Assembly (NCBI RefSeq): GCF_008801815.1
Contig: NZ_VZOX01000016.1
Reading direction: 5' to 3' (one strand)
Length of the DNA stretch: 64,000 nt
Origin: Edwardsiella anguillarum
GTDB lineage: Bacteria; Pseudomonadota; Gammaproteobacteria; Enterobacterales; Enterobacteriaceae
In this document: positions 60,625 through 64,000 of the stretch, in pieces
Layout: each line of letters begins with the position of its first letter
Position numbering within the stretch: the first letter of the stretch is position 1
The notes under the pieces: generated by a model
Seen by the model: only the letters and a program-made list of their open reading frames with translations
Database searches by the model: none
Told to the model about the DNA's origin: nothing
Made by a program: the position numbers and the translations under genes

Positions 60625-62559
60625 TCAGGATGATTTACGGACCCGCAGATACCACTCGCACAGCAGGCGGACCTGCTTGCGGGTATAGCCCTTCTCCATC
60701 ATGCGGTGCACGAAGTCATCGTGCTTCTTCTGCTCCTCGCTGGACGTCTTGGCGTTGAAAGAGATCACCGGCAGCAGCTCTTCGGTGTTGGAGAACATCT
60801 TTTTCTCGATCACTGTACGCAGCTTCTCATAGCTGGTCCAGTTAGGGTTGTGACCGCTGTGGTGCGCGCGGGCGCGCAGCACGAAGTTGACGATTTCGTT
60901 ACGGAAATCCTTGGGATTACTGATCCCCGCCGGCTTTTCGATCTTCTCCAGTTCGGCGTTGAGCGACTCGCGATCAAACAGCTGTCCGGTATCCGGATCG
61001 CGGTACTCCTGATCCTGGATCCAGAAGTCGGCATAGGTGATATAGCGGTCAAAGATATTCTGGCCATACTCGGAATAGGATTCCAGATAGGCCGTCTGGA
61101 TCTCTTTGCCGATAAACTCGACGTATTTGGGGATCAGATAGCCTTTCAGGTACTCAAGGTATTTTTCCCCCGTCTCCTGGGGAAACTGCTCGCGCTCAAT
61201 CTGCTGTTCCAGGACGTAGAACAGGTGTACCGGGTTGGCGGCGACCTCGGCATGATCAAAGTTGAAGACCTTGGAGAGGATCTTAAAGGCGAAGCGGGTG
61301 GAGAGGCCGTTCATCCCCTCATCGACCCCGGCATAGTCGCGATACTCCTGGTAGGACTTAGCCTTGGGATCGGTGTCCTTCAGGCTTTCGCCGTCATAGA
61401 CGCGCATCTTGGAGAACAGGCTGGAGTTTTCCGGCGCTTTCAGGCGCGACAGCACGCTGAAGCTGGCCAGTGTCTCCAGGGTGCCCGGCGCACAGGGCGC
61501 CAGCGCCAGTTCGCTGTTGCGCAGCAGCTTGTCGTAGATCTTAATCTCTTCCGATACCCGCAGGCAGTAGGGGACCTTCACGATATAGACGCGGTCGAGA
61601 AAGGCCTCATTGTTCTTGTTATTACGAAACTGCACCCATTCTGATTCGTTGGAGTGTGCCAGAATGATACCGCTGAAGGGCAGGGCAGAGATCCCCTCGG
61701 TGCCGTTATAGTTTCCCTCCTGGGTAGCGGTCAGCAGCGGATGTAGCACCTTGATCGGCGCCTTGAACATCTCCACAAACTCCATGATCCCCTGGTTGGC
61801 CCGGCACAGCGCGCCGGAATAGCCATAGGCATCGGGATCGTTCTGGGCGTAGTGCTCCAGCTTGCGAATGTCCACCTTACCGACCAGCGCGGAGATATCC
61901 TGGTTGTTTTCGTCGCCCGGCTCGGTCTTGGCGATCGCGATCTGCTGCAGGATCGAGGGCCACACCTTGACGACCCGGAACTGGGTGATATCGCCACCGA
62001 ACTCACGCAGGCGCTTGGTGGCCCACGGCGACATGATGGTTCCCAGATAGCGCGGCGGGATGCCGTACTCCTGGCTGAGGATGGCGCCATCCTCCCGGGC
62101 ATCGAACAGACACAGGGGATGGTCGTTGACCGGGCTCCGCTCGCCGTTGGCGCTCAGCACATAGATGGGAACGCACTGCATCAGCGCCTTCAGCCGCTCG
62201 GCCAAAGAGGACTTGCCGCCGCCGACCGGCCCCAGCAGATAGAGGATCTGTTTTTTCTCCTCCAGCCCCTGTGCCGCGTGGCGCAGGTAGGCCACGATTT
62301 GCTCGATGGCATCCTCCATGCCATAGAATTCGGCAAAGGCGGGATAGCGGGCAATGACGCGGTTGGAGAACAGACGGGAGAGGCGGGGATCCTGCGCCGT
62401 ATCGATCATGTCGGGCTGGCCGATGGCCTGCAGCAGACGCTCTGCCGCATTGGCATAGGCGCTGCGATCCTGGCGGCAGAGGGTGAGAAATGCCTGCAGC
62501 GTGAACTCTTCATCCTTGGCCGCTTCATAGCGCTGGCGATATTGGTCAAATATGTTCAT
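60625..62559 (-). CDS. yeaG: PrkA-type serine kinase YeaG
   Basis: 644 residues, the same as E. coli YeaG. N-terminal AAA-like PrkA domain with P-loop GPVGGGKSS near residue 110, and a C-terminal kinase-like PrkA domain. YeaG has Ser/Thr kinase activity and acts in sustained nitrogen starvation. The frame runs 64 codons further upstream, but MNIFDQYRQRYEAAKDEEF is the conserved start. Operon yeaG-yeaH, divergent from mipA. Confidence 0.95.
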   Translation of the reverse strand: MNIFDQYRQRYEAAKDEEFTLQAFLTLCRQDRSAYANAAERLLQAIGQPDMIDTAQDPRLSRLFSNRVIARYPAFAEFYGMEDAIEQIVAYLRHAAQGLEEKKQILYLLGPVGGGKSSLAERLKALMQCVPIYVLSANGERSPVNDHPLCLFDAREDGAILSQEYGIPPRYLGTIMSPWATKRLREFGGDITQFRVVKVWPSILQQIAIAKTEPGDENNQDISALVGKVDIRKLEHYAQNDPDAYGYSGALCRANQGIMEFVEMFKAPIKVLHPLLTATQEGNYNGTEGISALPFSGIILAHSNESEWVQFRNNKNNEAFLDRVYIVKVPYCLRVSEEIKIYDKLLRNSELALAPCAPGTLETLASFSVLSRLKAPENSSLFSKMRVYDGESLKDTDPKAKSYQEYRDYAGVDEGMNGLSTRFAFKILSKVFNFDHAEVAANPVHLFYVLEQQIEREQFPQETGEKYLEYLKGYLIPKYVEFIGKEIQTAYLESYSEYGQNIFDRYITYADFWIQDQEYRDPDTGQLFDRESLNAELEKIEKPAGISNPKDFRNEIVNFVLRARAHHSGHNPNWTSYEKLRTVIEKKMFSNTEELLPVISFNAKTSSEEQKKHDDFVHRMMEKGYTRKQVRLLCEWYLRVRKSS

Positions 62560-62927
62560 AGCGATGCCCGTCCTTTTTTCAGCACAGGTTAAGGATAATG
62601 CCGCGTCGCTGCGGTCGCGCGAAAACGCGCTGTTGCGCCGGGGCATCCGCACATGGCAGGCCGACCGTAGTCTCCCCCTGAGATCAAGCTTAGTTGGCCT
62701 CCAGGAATTTGCCCGCCGCTCACGGCTTTTTTCCCATGGCATTTCAAGCACTCAGTTTAGACACGGTGATGCGGCGGCGCAGGATACCCGCGTCCGGCGG
62801 TCGCGCGGGAAGTAGGGATTAGAATAGGATGAAAAGTGGCATGTTAACTGTTTTCCAGGTAAAAGGTGATGCGATTAACCACTCTATGAGTATAATCATC
62901 CGACATATTTTTATTCTGTATTGGATG
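62560..62927. other. Divergent spacer yeaG / mipA
   Basis: 368 bases. A TATAAT at 62891-62896 is a probable mipA -10 without a good -35, leaving a leader of about 25 bases. No gene was recognised in the remainder. Confidence 0.45.
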
Positions 62928-63680
62928 ATGTTAACGGTGAAAAAACGTACGCTCTCTGCGCTGGGCTCACTGGCCCTGCTGGTTACTGCCGCCGCCCACG
63001 CCGGCACTTGGTCTATCGGTGCCTCCGCTCTGGTCGCCCCGGATCCCTACCGTGGCGATAACGACCGCGTTTATCCTGTGCCGATGGTGAACTATGACAG
63101 CGACAGCTTCTATTTTCACAGTCTGACCGCCGGTTACTATCTGTGGAAGGATCAGCAGGATCAGCTGAGCGCCACCGCGTTCTATTCTCCGTGGCGCTTT
63201 CGCGCCAGCGACAGCGATGACTGGCGGATGAAGCGCCTGAATAACCGCTACGCGACCGTGATGGCCGGCTTGAGCTATAGCCATCACGAAGCGTGGGGAA
63301 CGCTGCGCGCCTCTTTCGTGGGCGATATTCTGGATAACAGCAATGGCCTAGTGGGCGATCTGGCCTACCTATACACCCTGCACCGCGGGGACTGGAGCTT
63401 TACTCCCGGCGTCGGCGTGACCTGGAACAGCGCCAATCAGAACAGCTACTACTTTGGCGTGTCCGACAGCGAGGCGCGTCGCAGCAGTCTGCAGCAGTAC
63501 AGCCCGGAAAACAGCTGGTCACCCTACCTGGAGCTGACCACCTACTATCGCATCAATGCGGACTGGAACGCGTTCTTCGCCGGCCGCTTTGTGCAGCTGA
63601 GCAGCCAAATTAAGGACAGCCCGATGATCGCGAAGAACTATACCGGCATGCTGTGGTCTGGCGTGACCTACCGTTTCTAA
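62928..63680 (+). CDS. mipA: MipA/OmpV-family outer-membrane protein
   Basis: 250 residues (E. coli MipA 248). A signal peptide ends at AHA before GTWSIG; the mature protein is a beta-barrel with alternating aromatic residues ending in TYRF. MipA was described as a scaffold for the murein hydrolase MltA and polymerase PBP1B. Conserved text includes YPVPMVNYDSDSFYF and YSPENSWSPYLEL. The exact start is uncertain: ATG codons at 62925 and 62928 and a GTG at 62937 are all possible. It is divergent from yeaG, as in E. coli. Confidence 0.9.
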   Translation: MLTVKKRTLSALGSLALLVTAAAHAGTWSIGASALVAPDPYRGDNDRVYPVPMVNYDSDSFYFHSLTAGYYLWKDQQDQLSATAFYSPWRFRASDSDDWRMKRLNNRYATVMAGLSYSHHEAWGTLRASFVGDILDNSNGLVGDLAYLYTLHRGDWSFTPGVGVTWNSANQNSYYFGVSDSEARRSSLQQYSPENSWSPYLELTTYYRINADWNAFFAGRFVQLSSQIKDSPMIAKNYTGMLWSGVTYRF

Positions 63681-63709
63681 TCGTCGCCGCGTGCATCGCG
63701 TTACGATCG

Positions 63710-63742
63710 GCAGGGTCGCCTCGGCGACCCTGCTTTCATTTT
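63710..63742 (+). terminator. Terminator after mipA
   Basis: 11-bp stem GCAGGGTCGCC / GGCGACCCTGC with a two-base loop, followed by TTTCATTTT. Confidence 0.75.
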
Positions 63743-63878
63743 AGAAGTAGAATGAAATATCGGCGGCGAAGTTTCGCCCCGGTGCGGTGAAGCGCCGTAG
63801 GCCAACTCTATCGCTGTCTATCTGATTGGTCGTACCGAATTCCGGCAGGCTGCGCAGGGTATCCCAAGTGCTATATTT
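63741..63878 (-). pseudogene. C-terminal remnant of a TonB-dependent receptor
   Basis: The minus strand encodes about 45 residues ending in a TAA at 63743-63741: KYSTWDTLRSLPEFG near the left end and FTAPGRNFAADISFYF at the end. The terminal aromatic residue, the APGRNF stretch and the KYSTW turn are typical of the last barrel strands of TonB-dependent outer-membrane receptors. Similarity stops near 63878, where IS110-type terminal sequence begins. The rest of the gene may lie beyond the element, outside the window, or may be lost. Confidence 0.7.
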
Positions 63879-64000
63879 AATGAGATGGTCACTCCCTCCT
63901 TCCCAGTACTATGCTGAGGACAGGCTTTCATTCGGAGAACCATCATGGAAAACATTGCGCTTATTGGTATCGATCTGGGTAAGAACTCTTTCCATATTCA
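63879..64000 (+). mobile_element. Left end of an IS110-family insertion sequence
   Basis: The non-coding left end runs from about 63879 to the transposase ATG at 63945. The exact boundary is inferred from where the receptor similarity ends. The element continues beyond the window. IS110 elements usually lack clear terminal inverted repeats and none is visible here. Confidence 0.65.
63945..64000 (+). CDS. IS110-family transposase (N-terminal part)
   Basis: Begins MENIALIGIDLGKNSFHI. The GIDLGK segment with the first catalytic Asp of the RuvC-like DEDD domain is typical of IS110/IS1111 transposases. CGGAGAA lies upstream of the ATG. Only 18 codons are in the window. Confidence 0.75.
   Translation, partial: MENIALIGIDLGKNSFHI

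Noticed and set aside
1..64000. CRISPR arrays, tRNA or rRNA genes, prophage or secretion-system clusters
   Set aside because: No regularly spaced repeats, cloverleaf-type sequences or phage/secretion genes were seen anywhere in the window.

Overview
The window is about 64 kb of high-GC enterobacterial chromosome. Nearly every gene has a close E. coli-type counterpart. Long runs of the E. coli order are kept: yceB-mdtH-rimJ-yceH-murJ, argS-yecM-cutC, cmoB-cmoA, aspS-nudB-yebC-ruvCAB-znuBCA-mepM-lpxM-pykA-hexR-zwf-edd-eda, yoaB-yoaA-tsaB-yeaY-fadD-rnd, minEDC-ycgLMN, dsbB-nhaB-fadR-ycgB-dadA and yeaH-yeaG-mipA. In E. coli these blocks lie apart; here they are joined. The GC content, the joined blocks, an Entner-Doudoroff operon that carries its own DevB-type pgl, and the presence of decayed genes plus an IS110-family element suggest a member of Hafniaceae, most likely Edwardsiella. 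That placement is inference from recalled gene orders; no database was searched and the species is not determined.

Layout. 0-6 kb: end of the TorD-like chaperone ycdY, lipoprotein yceB, exporter mdtH, rimJ, yceH and lipid II flippase murJ. 6-16 kb: argS, yecM, a MalY/PatB-like C-S lyase, cutC, the tRNA wobble-uridine pair cmoA-cmoB, phenylalanine permease pheP, yecN, yecE. 15.7-29 kb: aspS, nudB, yebC, Holliday-junction genes ruvC and ruvAB, the Zur-controlled zinc importer znuACB, cell-wall hydrolase mepM, lipid A acyltransferase lpxM, a TauE/SafE exporter and pykA. 29-35 kb: hexR and the zwf-pgl-edd-eda operon, with HexR-like boxes between them. 35-44 kb: spermidine exporter mdtJI with a leader peptide ORF, yoaB, helicase yoaA, tsaB, yeaY, fadD and rnd. 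44-55 kb: minCDE, ycgLMN, a universal stress protein, dsbB, nhaB, fadR, ycgB, dadA and yccJ. 55-64 kb: a more accessory-looking stretch with an AriR-like small protein, two adjacent gene remnants (M18 aminopeptidase and POT transporter), a YddA-like ABC transporter, the yeaG-yeaH stress kinase pair, mipA, and a TonB-dependent receptor remnant cut by an IS110-family element at the right edge.

The window is mostly ordinary core genome. The least explained items are: (1) a small membrane protein ORF between nhaB and fadR, behind a good promoter bracketed by two Fur-like boxes; (2) a 32-codon leader ORF ahead of mdtJI, placed like the E. coli mdtU leader; (3) a promoter closely followed by an intrinsic terminator upstream of fadD, a possible small RNA or attenuated leader; (4) the decay zone at 55.7-57.3 kb. 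No CRISPR array, tRNA, rRNA, prophage or secretion-system gene was seen.
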